Shown one piece after another: positions 1-7,356 of a stretch of 14,917 bases of DNA. The notes under the pieces were generated by a model. That model ran no database searches. It saw nothing but the letters and a program-made list of their open reading frames with translations, and was not told where the DNA came from. This DNA comes from Gemmatimonadota bacterium (GTDB taxonomy: Bacteria > Gemmatimonadota > Gemmatimonadetes > Longimicrobiales > Gaopeijiaceae). Where the stretch lies: contig JAHHMJ010000099.1 of assembly GCA_018678395.1 (NCBI GenBank), positions 1 to 14,917 on the forward strand, written 5' to 3'. Each line of letters begins with the position of its first letter. Positions within the stretch are counted from its first letter, which is position 1. The translations under genes were made by a program, and so were the position numbers.

Positions 1-1
1 G

Positions 2-700
2 CTCGGGCCCGGTGAGGTCACCGAAACCGATGCGGTGAACACCTTCGTGCAGCGCGGCGTCTACCCGCTCCGCACCCTCACCCTCTCGACGACCTTCCCG
101 TTCGGTTTCTTCCGTAAGGAACGGGACATGCGGATCGAGGGGGAACTGGTCATCTGGCCGCGATCGGATCGCCCAGTTCCCCCGCCACGCCCGGGGGCGG
201 GGCGACGTTCGGCCGCCGGGAGCATCGCGGCACGGGGGCAGGGCCCCCGCGGCGAATTCAGGGGTTTGCGGGACTACCGGTCGGGTGACGATGCGCGCGA
301 CATCCACTGGCGCAGCACGGCGCGGCGCGGCGAGCCGGTGGTCCGGGAGTACGACCCCGACGCCTCGGACACGCTCTGGATCTGCCTCGACGTGGCCACC
401 GACCCCGGTGAGTCGGCAGAGGAGGCCGTGGAGATCGCGGCGAGCCTCGCGGCCCGCGCATCGGCCGGCGGACGCCGTCACGGACTCGCCGCCGGTGACA
501 TCGTCGTGCCCCCAGCCTCGGGCCGCGCGCAGTTCGAGCGGGTGCTCGAGGCTCTGGCCCGCGTCGACTTCTCGCGCGACGCCTCGCCTCCCGCGCCACC
601 GGTCGACCGCGCCTCCTGCGTGCTGGTCGGCACCGCGCGCGTGCCTGGAGACTGGACCGACGTCCGATTGGCCGAAGGGGTACGGAGGGTGGAGCCGTGA
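2..700 (+). CDS. DUF58 domain-containing protein, C-terminal part (5' truncated by window edge)
   Basis: The reading frame is already open at the window edge, so the GTG at position 35 is an internal Val codon and not a start; 232 residues are visible. The DUF58 core is seen as GEFRGLRDYRSGDDARDIHWRS followed by TARRGEPVVREYD and the hydrophobic strand LWICLDVA, the start of a von Willebrand A-like fold. In known loci DUF58 proteins sit beside MoxR AAA ATPases and transglutaminase-like membrane proteins and are thought to act in envelope or stress processes, though the biochemical role is unsettled. The stop overlaps the start of the TgpA-like gene by four bases (GTGA at 697-700), so the two are probably translationally coupled. 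A MoxR ATPase would be expected just upstream, outside the window. The family call is firm; the exact function is not known. Confidence 0.88.
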   Translation, partial: LGPGEVTETDAVNTFVQRGVYPLRTLTLSTTFPFGFFRKERDMRIEGELVIWPRSDRPVPPPRPGAGRRSAAGSIAARGQGPRGEFRGLRDYRSGDDARDIHWRSTARRGEPVVREYDPDASDTLWICLDVATDPGESAEEAVEIAASLAARASAGGRRHGLAAGDIVVPPASGRAQFERVLEALARVDFSRDASPPAPPVDRASCVLVGTARVPGDWTDVRLAEGVRRVEP

Positions 701-2715
701 TACGGCGGGATCGAACCCACCGGCGACTGGCGGTCTTCATGGGACTGTCCGGCCTCCTGGCCTTCTCGGGAGGCGCGGGCGTCCAACCGGTCTCGTCGCT
801 CCTGGCGGGCGGCGCTCTGGTGCTTTCGCTGTTCTGGTTGCCCGCCCCCGAGACCTCGGCCCGCCTCGAGAAGGTGTGGGGCGCCGTGGCTCTCGTGCTG
901 GTGGCGCGCGCGGTACTGCTCTGGTTCGAGCCGGGCGGGGACGTGGTGGTGCCCGTCGTCGACCTGCTGCTGCTGTTGCTGTGCGCCGAGTCGCTGCGCT
1001 CGATCGAGTCCGGCAACGATGTCCGTATCTACACACTGTCCTTCGCGCTGCTGCTCGCCGCGACCGCGTACCGACCGGGGCTCTTCTTCGCCTTCGCTTT
1101 CGCGGCATTCGTCGTCGCGGCGTCGCTCGCGCTCCCCCTGGGCCTCCTGCGCCGGAAGGCCCGGCGGTACGGTGTACGCCCGCCGGGGCTCGACCGCACC
1201 CTGATCGCGACATCGGCCCGCCTCGCGGTGGTCACGCTCGCGACCTCGGCGATCGTCTTCGTGATCTTCCCGCGGGTGTCCCGAGGCTGGAGCGGCCGGG
1301 GCGACCGCATGGCGACGTCCGTCGCGGGCTTCGCCGACGCGATTTCGCTGGGCGAGCACGGCAGCCGGATCTACTCGAATCCCGACATCGTTCTACGGGT
1401 CGAGTTCCCCGACGGCATGCCCGAAAACCTCTTCTCGCTGCACTGGAGGGGGCGCTCGTACGATCGGTTCGACGGGGTGCGCTGGACGCGGTCCGAAGGC
1501 GTGCGCCCGTCATCGGCGCCCATGGACTGGTATCGCGAGCGGTGGGACGGCCCGGTCGTCACCCAGCGCATCTACGGCGCGCCTCTCGACGTCCGGGTGC
1601 TCTTCGCGCTGCACCCGGTGATCGAGATCGATGCGGACCCGCGCACGCAGCCCATGTTCGACAACGTGGGCGATTTCTTCTACTGGGGGCGGGCCGCGCC
1701 GGTCTACCGGGCGCGGTCGCGTACCGGATCCCCACCGGCGGACTCGTTGCGTCGCGCCCAGGCGGGCTTCATGCCCGACCGGACGCGCTATCTGCAGCTC
1801 CCCCGACTGCCTGACCGGATCGGCGAGCTCGCCGATTCGCTGACCCGCGACGAGACCACCCGATACGACAAGGCGGTCGCGGTCGAACGGTGGCTGCGCA
1901 CGGCCTTCGACTACACGCGCGAGCTCCCGCGTACCGCGGGCGAGACCGGGCTGGACCACTTTCTCTTCGACCGGCGCGCGGGGCACTGTGAGTACTTCTC
2001 CAGCGCCATGGTCGTCCTGCTGCGCTCGGTCGGCATCCACGCTCGCAACGTCAACGGCTTTCTCGGCGGTCGCTGGAACGACTTCGGCCGCTATCTCGCC
2101 GTCACGCAGAACGAAGCCCACTCGTGGGTCGAGGTCTGGTTTCCCGGCTACGGGTGGGTCGAGTTCGATCCGACTCCCGGAGGCTCCGGACTGGAGAGCG
2201 AAGCTCGTGAGTGGCTCTGGCCCGGCCGCATCTTCTTCGACGGCCTTCAGCATCGCTGGAGCAAGTGGGTCCTCGACTACTCGGCGGACGATCAGATCGG
2301 GTTGATGGATCGGTTCGGGGCCTGGCTCGAGGAATCGCAGGCGTCGCGGAGCGAGGGTACCCGTCGGGGGCCGCCCGCCTGGCTGGGGGCGTTGCTCGTC
2401 CTGGGCGCCGTCGTGGCCGCCGGCACCTGGATCGGTCGTCTCCGCCGCGGAGGTCCGCGGCCCCGCTCCCCGGAGAGCCGAGCCTACCTCGGCCTGCTCC
2501 GGCACGCTCGACGCAGGGGAGTGGCTCCGGGTTCGGCGGTGGCCCCACTCGATCTGGTGAATCGGATCCGCGCCGCCGCGCCCGACGCCGGCGCCCCGGC
2601 GGCGCGTGTCGTCGAGCTCTACCTCCGTGCGCGTTTCGGGGACGCGCCCCTGAGTCCGCACGAAGCGCGGGAGTTGCGGCGCGCCCTTGCCGGAGTACGG
2701 CGCGCCCTCGGATGA
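697..2715 (+). CDS. TgpA-like membrane transglutaminase-like protein
   Basis: A 672-residue protein with the TgpA architecture. It has about five hydrophobic segments in the first 200 residues (DUF3488-like), a transglutaminase-like domain at about 380-495, a single transmembrane helix near 559-580, and a C-terminal cytoplasmic stretch resembling DUF4129. The catalytic triad is intact: Cys431 in GHCEYFSSA, His475 in EAHSWVEVW and Asp491 in VEFDPTP. The 44- and 16-residue spacings match what I recall for Pseudomonas aeruginosa TgpA (Cys404, His448, Asp464). The enzyme domain should face the periplasm. The family is associated with envelope integrity; its natural substrate is not established. 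The GTG start is set by the GTGA overlap with the DUF58 gene, and the end overlaps the next gene by ATGA (2712-2715). DUF58 plus TgpA-like is a well-known pairing. Family identity is confident; substrate unknown. Confidence 0.92.
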   Translation: MIRRDRTHRRLAVFMGLSGLLAFSGGAGVQPVSSLLAGGALVLSLFWLPAPETSARLEKVWGAVALVLVARAVLLWFEPGGDVVVPVVDLLLLLLCAESLRSIESGNDVRIYTLSFALLLAATAYRPGLFFAFAFAAFVVAASLALPLGLLRRKARRYGVRPPGLDRTLIATSARLAVVTLATSAIVFVIFPRVSRGWSGRGDRMATSVAGFADAISLGEHGSRIYSNPDIVLRVEFPDGMPENLFSLHWRGRSYDRFDGVRWTRSEGVRPSSAPMDWYRERWDGPVVTQRIYGAPLDVRVLFALHPVIEIDADPRTQPMFDNVGDFFYWGRAAPVYRARSRTGSPPADSLRRAQAGFMPDRTRYLQLPRLPDRIGELADSLTRDETTRYDKAVAVERWLRTAFDYTRELPRTAGETGLDHFLFDRRAGHCEYFSSAMVVLLRSVGIHARNVNGFLGGRWNDFGRYLAVTQNEAHSWVEVWFPGYGWVEFDPTPGGSGLESEAREWLWPGRIFFDGLQHRWSKWVLDYSADDQIGLMDRFGAWLEESQASRSEGTRRGPPAWLGALLVLGAVVAAGTWIGRLRRGGPRPRSPESRAYLGLLRHARRRGVAPGSAVAPLDLVNRIRAAAPDAGAPAARVVELYLRARFGDAPLSPHEARELRRALAGVRRALG

Positions 2716-3497
2716 TGGAAGCCATGGACAGAGACACGCCGTTCGACTGGGGAGAGCATACGCTCGACGAGGGCAGCGAGTTCTGCCTGGGTCTGGGGCC
2801 GCTGACGCTGCGGTTCGCCCGCAGGTCCGGCGAGATCCGGATCGCGCACCACCACGAGGACCCCGCGACCGAAGGCGAGGAGCCCGAGTGGACGCGCTGG
2901 GCGCCGATGCCCGACTGGAGCGGCGTGATTCGCCTGCGTCCCTCCTTTCCCGACCGCCTCGTCGTCGTGAAGCCCGATCAGGACTTCTGGCTGATGAAAG
3001 GCGCACGAGCGCGCGTGTACCTGCGCGTTCCGCTGCACGTCGTCATCGAGGCCGTGGGGCCGCGGACGCGAGCGCTTCTCCGGGTCCCGACGATGACCCT
3101 GACCGACACCTGGTGGGGCACCTCCGAGGAGGGAGAGCTCGGCTACGGCCTGGACACCCGTGGCCGCCGCGAACTGCGCGACGACGTGTTCGAGGAACAC
3201 CTCGCGATCTGCCCCCTTCACCTCGAGAATCCCTCGGACGACGATCTGCACGTCGACCGCATCGCGCTCCGGGTCGCGCACCTCAGTCTCTTCCGCGACG
3301 GCGATCGCCTCTGGTCGGACAACACGCGGGTGCGCTACCTGGGCGAAGACGCCGGCAGCCGCATCGACATGTCGGGCAACGCTCCCGAGGAGACCGCGAG
3401 CGCCGAGTTGCTCGCCGGACCGGAGGATCCCCGTGCCCGCGGATTCTCCGCCCGCACGTTTGCCCGGCTGCGCTCCTCGATCGAGGGGTTGCTGTGA
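2712..3497 (+). CDS. DUF432-like protein
   Basis: A 261-residue soluble protein with no signal peptide or membrane helix. The start is taken as the ATG at 2712 because it forms an ATGA overlap with the upstream stop; a second ATG follows at once at 2715. The sequence has a beta-rich pattern with features I associate with DUF432: an N-terminal GLGPLTLRFARRSGEIRIAH, a central LRPSFPDRLVVVKPDQDFWL, and TLTDTWWGTSEEGELGYGLDT. My recollection is that DUF432 genes often lie directly before MscS-type channel genes, and here the stop overlaps the MscS start by four bases. That placement suggests a partner or accessory role for the channel, which is inference; no catalytic motif is visible. The DUF432 label is from memory of the family pattern and should be confirmed by a profile search. 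Confidence 0.7.
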   Translation: MMEAMDRDTPFDWGEHTLDEGSEFCLGLGPLTLRFARRSGEIRIAHHHEDPATEGEEPEWTRWAPMPDWSGVIRLRPSFPDRLVVVKPDQDFWLMKGARARVYLRVPLHVVIEAVGPRTRALLRVPTMTLTDTWWGTSEEGELGYGLDTRGRRELRDDVFEEHLAICPLHLENPSDDDLHVDRIALRVAHLSLFRDGDRLWSDNTRVRYLGEDAGSRIDMSGNAPEETASAELLAGPEDPRARGFSARTFARLRSSIEGLL

Positions 3498-4372
3498 GCC
3501 CGGTGGGCCTTCTGCCGCAGGAGGCCGCAGACACGACCGGCATGGCCGATCTGGTACAGCGCTACGTCGAGGACCCGACGCTGCTGCTCCCCTCGGCCAC
3601 ACTCGTGCTGTTCGGCGTGCCGATCGTGTTCATGCTCAGCCGCATGGTCCAGCGCTGGGTCGGTACGCAGGCCACGCCGCAGCGAGGGCTCATCGTGGGC
3701 CGACTCCTGCTCTACGCCGGCCTGCTGGGACTCGCGATCACGGTCCTCCAACAGCTGGGCTTCCGGCTGACGCCGCTCCTCGGCGCGGCTGGAATCCTCG
3801 GGATCGCCCTCGGCTTCGCCGCGCAGACGTCCGTGTCGAACCTGATCAGCGGCTTCTTCATCATGGGCGAACAGTCGTTCGTCGTCGGCGACGTGATCGA
3901 AGTCGGCGGTCGATCGGGGACCGTCCTGTCGATCGACATGCTCTCCGTGAAGCTGCGTACCTTCGACAACAAGTTCGTGCGCATCCCCAACGAGACGCTC
4001 GTCAAGAGCGAGGTCGTCACGGCGACGCGCTTCCCGATCCGGCGAATCGACGTGCACCTCGGCGTGGCCTACAAGGAGGACCTGGACGAGGTAAGGGACC
4101 TGCTGATGGAAGTCGCCCGGACCAACCCGGAAGTGCTGATGGAGCCCGAGCCGGTCTTCATCTTCCAGGGCTACGGGGACTCGTCCCTCAACATCCTCTT
4201 CGGCGTCTGGGCGGTCCGGGAGAAATGGCTCGCCGTGAAGACGTCGATCCATCTCGACATCAAGCGCGCGCTCGACGCGGCGGGAATCGAGATCCCCTTC
4301 CCGCACCGCACGCTCTTCTGGGGTGCGGAGGGGAAGGACGGGGAGCGGGGCTTGGAAACGCCCGGCCCGTAG
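3494..4372 (+). CDS. Small-conductance mechanosensitive channel (MscS family)
   Basis: A 292-residue MscS-type channel, close to the size of E. coli MscS (286). Hydrophobic segments lie at about residues 30-50 and 66-88. They are followed by the pore helix TM3 at about 93-125, which has the glycine/alanine pattern LLGAAGILGIALGFAAQTSVSNLISGFFI, and then the MscS beta domain with VGDVIEVGGRSGTVLSIDM and RIPNETLV. The C-terminal alpha/beta domain continues to about residue 275. The channel would gate on membrane tension in the inner membrane and release solutes on hypo-osmotic shock. The GTG start at 3494 is chosen for the GTGA overlap with the DUF432-like gene; Met17 (MADLVQRY) is an alternative. 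Its place behind DUF58, TgpA-like and DUF432-like genes points to an envelope-stress operon. The family is certain from TM3 and the beta domain. Confidence 0.93.
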   Translation: MSPVGLLPQEAADTTGMADLVQRYVEDPTLLLPSATLVLFGVPIVFMLSRMVQRWVGTQATPQRGLIVGRLLLYAGLLGLAITVLQQLGFRLTPLLGAAGILGIALGFAAQTSVSNLISGFFIMGEQSFVVGDVIEVGGRSGTVLSIDMLSVKLRTFDNKFVRIPNETLVKSEVVTATRFPIRRIDVHLGVAYKEDLDEVRDLLMEVARTNPEVLMEPEPVFIFQGYGDSSLNILFGVWAVREKWLAVKTSIHLDIKRALDAAGIEIPFPHRTLFWGAEGKDGERGLETPGP

Positions 4373-4381
4373 TGGTAGACT
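4352..4381 (+). promoter_or_regulatory. Candidate promoter for a leaderless small gene
   Basis: TTGGAA (4352-4357) and TAGACT (4376-4381) are separated by 18 bases and resemble -35 and -10 boxes. The -10 box ends exactly six bases before the ATG at 4388, which places the expected transcription start on or next to the A of the start codon. There is no good Shine-Dalgarno sequence in the remaining six bases (GAGGCC). The -35 box lies inside the last codons of the MscS gene. Prediction from sequence only. Confidence 0.45.
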
Positions 4382-4387
4382 GAGGCC

Positions 4388-4696
4388 ATGAGCGATACGC
4401 CGCCCCCCGGCGAGGCCCCCGAGCCCCGCGCCGCGTCGACCGGACATCACCTCGCGACCCTCGGACACGAGGGCCGCTTCTGGGACGTGTACGTCGAGTT
4501 CGACGACGACCCCCGCCGGACCGACTCCTTCGGGGCCTGTCTCTGCTTCTCGCCGGCCGACAGTGAGGAGGGTGCGACCCCACTCCGCACGACCACCATC
4601 CTCATCGAGCCGTCGTACGAGGAAGTCCTCTATCGCGCGCGCGCTTTCGAGGACCACCAGCTCTCGGCTCTACTCCGAAGCTGCCTCCCGGAATAA
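4388..4696 (+). CDS. Small conserved-looking hypothetical protein, 102 residues
   Basis: I do not recognise this family. The protein is short and acidic, with a proline-rich, probably flexible N-terminus (about residues 1-20). A compact region follows with GRFWDVYVEFDDDPRRTDSFGACLCFSPAD (about 31-60), then TTTILIEPSYEEVLYRARAFEDHQLSALLRSCL (about 69-101). The last part looks like one strand and an amphipathic helix. There is no signal peptide or membrane segment. It follows the MscS gene by 15 bases but carries a promoter-like sequence with a TANNNT box six bases before the ATG, so it may be transcribed separately as a leaderless message. Codon use matches its neighbours. It converges on the ABC permease gene across a hairpin. 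That it is a real gene is likely; the function is open. Confidence 0.65.
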   Translation: MSDTPPPGEAPEPRAASTGHHLATLGHEGRFWDVYVEFDDDPRRTDSFGACLCFSPADSEEGATPLRTTTILIEPSYEEVLYRARAFEDHQLSALLRSCLPE

Positions 4697-4700
4697 CCCG

Positions 4701-4724
4701 ACGGCCAGCCGGATCCGGCGCCGT
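4701..4724. terminator. Hairpin between convergent genes (candidate bidirectional terminator)
   Basis: ACGGC (4701-4705) pairs with GCCGT (4720-4724), and GCCG (4708-4711) pairs with CGGC (4716-4719) around a GATC loop, with a two-base bulge on the left arm. It lies in the 69-base gap between the small plus-strand gene and the minus-strand ABC permease gene. No U-tract follows on either strand, so intrinsic termination is only a suggestion. Confidence 0.4.
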
Positions 4725-4765
4725 CTTCCGGAATCGCCGGGCTGCCGACCGGTGCGCTCAGCCGA

Positions 4766-6013
4766 CTAGGCCTCTCGCACCCACCGCCACAGTTCGGGCA
4801 GCGTGGGGCGCTTGCCCGCCATCAGGATGCCGACCTTGTAGATCCGTCCCGCCACCCAGGCGATGACGAGCACGGCGGCGACCATTCCCACGACCGAGAC
4901 CCCGATCTGCCACATCGGGGCAGCGCCCGTGGCGGCGCGCGCGAACATCAGGATCGGACTGAACGGGGGGAAGAGACTCAGCCCGACCGACAGAGGGGCG
5001 TTGGGCTCGGCGATGACCTGGGTGACGAAGATGATTGGAACCACCAGGAGCATGATCACGGGGAACTGCGCCGACTGGGCCTCCTCATCGGTGTTGCACA
5101 TCGCTCCGACGGCCGCGTACAGACCCGCGTACATGAAATATCCGCCCAGGAAGAAGACCAGGAACAGGCCGAGGTAGCCCAATCCCGGAAGGAACGGCGC
5201 AAGCTCCGCGAGCTGTGACATCGACGGATTCGCGGCGAGAAGTGCCGGTATTCCCGCGACGAACATGGCTGCCGCGGCAGCCGCCCAGATGCCGAGTTGG
5301 GTGAGCCCTACCGCACCGACCCCGAGGATCTTTCCCAGCATGAGCTGGTGCGGGCGCATCGACGAGATCACGACCTCGACGATGCGGTTCGTCTTCTCCT
5401 CGAGCACCGACCGCATGACCGCGATGGCGTAGAAGAGAATCGTCATGTACAGGATGAAGGCCCCTCCGTACGCGGCGACGAAGGCCGGCTCGTCGGCTCG
5501 CGTCCCCCCGTCGGAGAGAACGACCAGTTCGAGCTCGCCACCCCCCAACAGGGTTCGCGCAGCGGCTTCGTCCGCACCGAGGCGTTGCGCCAGGGCGGAC
5601 TGCACTACGATCTGTCGAATCGCCATCTGACGGACCAGGGCCGGACGTCCGCCCGTGACGAGGCGGACCGAGCCCCGATCGAGTGCATCCGGGCTCAGCA
5701 CCAGGACCCCGCCGAGGTCACCCTGCTCGACTCTCCGCGAGAGCGCCTCTTCCGCATCCGGCGCGTCGGGGGCCCGCTGCACCTCGTAGCCGAGATTCTC
5801 CAGGTCTGCGGCGACGTCGTCGTACAGCACCCCGGTGCGATCGATCACGACCAGGCTGCTCCGAGAGTCCCCCTCGCGACTGGCCATGAAGGCGGGTATG
5901 GCGATCAACAGCGCCATGAAGAGCGGCGCTGCGACCGTCGAGGCCACGAACCACCTCGTGCGCACCCGCTGCAGGTACTCCCGTCGGATCACGGCCCAGA
6001 CCACGCCGCTCAC
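4766..6013 (-). CDS. ABC-2 type transporter permease, NatB-like
   Basis: A 415-residue inner-membrane permease. One helix at about residues 22-42 is followed by a large extracytoplasmic domain (about 50-180) and then about six helices to the C-terminus, the layout of the NatB/YhaP group. The diagnostic segment after the second helix is EEKTNRIVEVVISSMRPHQL, followed by GKILG. The GTG start at 6013 overlaps the stop of the ATPase gene by four bases (GTGA, 6010-6013) and gives the typical N-terminus VWAVIRREYLQRVRTRWF; longer in-frame extensions upstream lie inside the ATPase gene and are rejected. With the ATPase it should form an exporter. NatAB of Bacillus exports sodium, but the substrate cannot be read from sequence here. 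It ends at a hairpin shared with a convergent gene. Confidence 0.9.
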   Translation of the reverse strand: MSGVVWAVIRREYLQRVRTRWFVASTVAAPLFMALLIAIPAFMASREGDSRSSLVVIDRTGVLYDDVAADLENLGYEVQRAPDAPDAEEALSRRVEQGDLGGVLVLSPDALDRGSVRLVTGGRPALVRQMAIRQIVVQSALAQRLGADEAAARTLLGGGELELVVLSDGGTRADEPAFVAAYGGAFILYMTILFYAIAVMRSVLEEKTNRIVEVVISSMRPHQLMLGKILGVGAVGLTQLGIWAAAAAAMFVAGIPALLAANPSMSQLAELAPFLPGLGYLGLFLVFFLGGYFMYAGLYAAVGAMCNTDEEAQSAQFPVIMLLVVPIIFVTQVIAEPNAPLSVGLSLFPPFSPILMFARAATGAAPMWQIGVSVVGMVAAVLVIAWVAGRIYKVGILMAGKRPTLPELWRWVREA

Positions 6014-6984
6014 GCTGCACCTCCCGCGACACCGTCGAGTGCGAGCTCGCGGGGCACCCCCGCGTCGACGGCGCCCTCGCCTCCGGCATGCCTCACGAAG
6101 ATCTCGTGCAGACTCGGCTCGGCGATCTCGAAGCGGCGGATGACCGCGCCGGCCGCGAGTCCGCGCCGCAGGACGGCCTGGGGGTCGGCGCCGTCGGCGA
6201 GCGCGATGCGGACGTGGTCGGCGGCCAGGTCGACGCCGCTCACCTCCGGCCCATCCCACCATCCCGACGGTCCCTCGAACTCCACCTCCACCGCCCCGTC
6301 CCCCTCGGATCGCTTCAACTCGCGCAGATCGCCGTCCAGCACCTTCCGCGCTCGGGAGATCAGGCACACGCGCTGACAGAGCCGCTCCGCCTGATGCATG
6401 AGATGCGTGCTGAAGAGGATCGTCCTACCACGCCGGTGGAAGTCGCGCACGATGTCTTCGAGCACATCCTGGTTGATCGGGTCCAGACCCGAAAAGGGTT
6501 CGTCGAGGATCAGGAATTCCGGTTCGTGCAGGACGGTGGCGACGAACTGCACTTTCTGCTGCATGCCCTTGGACAGGTCCTCGGTCCGCTTGTCGGCCCA
6601 CTCCTCGAGACCGAGCCGGTCCAGCCAATCGGACGCACGACGCCGGCCCTCGACCCGCGCCAGCCCACGGATCTCACCCAGGAACACGAGGAAGTCGAGG
6701 ACCCTCATCTTGCGGTAGACCCCGCGTTCCTCGGGCAGGTAGCCCACCCGCTGGCGCCGGGTCTCGTCGAGATCGGCGGCGCCCAAAAGCGCGACCGAGC
6801 CCTCGTCCGGATGGAGGATGCCCATGATCATCCGGATCGTCGTCGTCTTCCCGGATCCGTTCGGTCCCAGCAGGCCGTACAGGCTCCCCCGCGGAATCGT
6901 CAGATCGAGATGGTCTACCGCCCTGTGTCGCCCGAAAGTCTTCGTGACGCCCTGGAGGCGGACGGCGGGGGAGTCGACGGTCAT
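6010..6984 (-). CDS. ABC transporter ATP-binding protein, NatA-like
   Basis: A 324-residue ABC ATPase. Walker A is GPNGSGKTT (residues 40-48), the Q-loop region reads GYLPEERGVYRKM (Glu where many families have Gln, common in this subfamily), the signature is LSKGMQQKVQ, Walker B is FLILDEPFSGLD, and the switch His is in LFSTHLM. A C-terminal extension of about 90 residues ends with EPSLHEIFVRH, as in other NatA/CcmA-type subunits. The ATG at 6984 is chosen because a clear AGAGAGG (6990-6996) lies five bases upstream; the in-frame ATG at 6999 lacks such a site. It energises the overlapping permease gene downstream. The first gene of a two-gene operon, divergent from the AbrB-like gene. Confidence 0.93.
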   Translation of the reverse strand: MTVDSPAVRLQGVTKTFGRHRAVDHLDLTIPRGSLYGLLGPNGSGKTTTIRMIMGILHPDEGSVALLGAADLDETRRQRVGYLPEERGVYRKMRVLDFLVFLGEIRGLARVEGRRRASDWLDRLGLEEWADKRTEDLSKGMQQKVQFVATVLHEPEFLILDEPFSGLDPINQDVLEDIVRDFHRRGRTILFSTHLMHQAERLCQRVCLISRARKVLDGDLRELKRSEGDGAVEVEFEGPSGWWDGPEVSGVDLAADHVRIALADGADPQAVLRRGLAAGAVIRRFEIAEPSLHEIFVRHAGGEGAVDAGVPRELALDGVAGGAA

Positions 6985-6989
6985 CTGAG

Positions 6990-6996
6990 CCTCTCT
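6990..6996 (-). promoter_or_regulatory. Ribosome binding site deciding the ABC ATPase start
   Basis: AGAGAGG on the minus strand lies five bases before the ATG at 6984 and favours that start over the in-frame ATG at 6999 and the GTG at 7074. Confidence 0.6.
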
Positions 6997-7077
6997 CATG
7001 GGGCGGCCGGTACCCCCGAACGGGTCCGGCAGCGGTGTCGCGACCTCTACGAATCGACCGGATGAAGCCTTCACGGA

Positions 7078-7105
7078 TTGCCCCGCGTGCCGGACGCACT
7101 ACCTT
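7078..7105 (+). promoter_or_regulatory. Candidate promoter of the AbrB-like gene
   Basis: TTGCCC (7078-7083) and TACCTT (7100-7105) are spaced by 16 bases and could be -35 and -10 boxes. This would give a leader of about 30 bases carrying the AGGAG site at 7134-7138. The boxes are imperfect, so this is a modest prediction. Confidence 0.3.
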
Positions 7106-7133
7106 TTTGGGTTACCCTCTACCCGCGGAATCC

Positions 7134-7138
7134 AGGAG
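7134..7138 (+). promoter_or_regulatory. Ribosome binding site deciding the AbrB-like start
   Basis: AGGAG five bases before the ATG at 7144 supports the short 63-residue protein. The longer frame from 7078 would add 22 residues with no counterpart in AbrB-fold proteins. Confidence 0.65.
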
Positions 7139-7143
7139 TCGGA

Positions 7144-7335
7144 ATGGCCATCTACCGGACGCTCTACTACGGGGACGTCAATGTCGGTGTCGGGGGACGG
7201 ATCACGATCCCTCAGGACATGCGTGACGATATCGGCATCGAGGAGGGTGACCACCTCACCGTCCGCGTCGAGGAGAACCCCAGCGGCGTCCGTCAGATGG
7301 TGATCTGGCGCGCGGAGCAGCAGCCCGAGGACTGA
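7144..7335 (+). CDS. SpoVT/AbrB-fold DNA-binding protein, 63 residues
   Basis: A 63-residue protein whose residues 12-45 (VNVGVGGRITIPQDMRDDIGIEEGDHLTVRV) show the swapped-hairpin AbrB pattern, with the hallmark GGRITIP followed by a short helix and GxEEGD. Such proteins form dimers that bind DNA as transition-state regulators, or act as MazE/VapB-type antitoxins. No toxin gene of the MazF, VapC or PIN type lies next to it, and the C-terminal tail (QMVIWRAEQQPED) is short, so a stand-alone regulator is as likely as an antitoxin. The start is fixed by AGGAG at 7134-7138. It is divergent from the NatAB-like pair and convergent with the LuxC-like gene, with a long hairpin across the joint stop codons. 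The fold is well supported; the regulatory target is unknown. Confidence 0.85.
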   Translation: MAIYRTLYYGDVNVGVGGRITIPQDMRDDIGIEEGDHLTVRVEENPSGVRQMVIWRAEQQPED

Positions 7336-7356
7336 GCCCCCAGCGGGGCGGTCCTC
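7327..7356. terminator. Hairpin across the stop codons of two convergent genes
   Basis: GAGGAC (7327-7332) pairs with GTCCTC (7351-7356), and GCCCC (7336-7340) pairs with GGGGC (7345-7349) around a CAGC loop, with a small internal loop containing the TGA of the AbrB-like gene. The right arm reaches into the LuxC-like stop codon. The perfect arms and location suggest a bidirectional terminator, although no U-tract follows on either strand. Confidence 0.5.

Noticed and set aside
35..700. GTG at 35 as the start of the first gene
   Set aside because: The frame is open to the window edge and the DUF58 family needs much more N-terminal sequence, so this is an internal Val codon.
1510..3006. 498-residue open frame on the minus strand opposite the transglutaminase gene
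   Set aside because: High GC removes stop codons from antisense frames. The translation is low-complexity Arg/Pro/Gly-rich with no domain, and it lies opposite clear genes. Similar long frames opposite or out of frame with other genes were rejected for the same reason.
4708..4719. Twelve-base perfect palindrome GCCGGATCCGGC as an operator
   Set aside because: It lies between the ends of two convergent genes and is better explained as the top of a terminator-like hairpin.
7078..7143. N-terminal extension of the AbrB-like protein from the alternative start at 7078
   Set aside because: There is no ribosome site there, and the extra 22 residues do not fit the fold; AGGAG sits just before the ATG at 7144.
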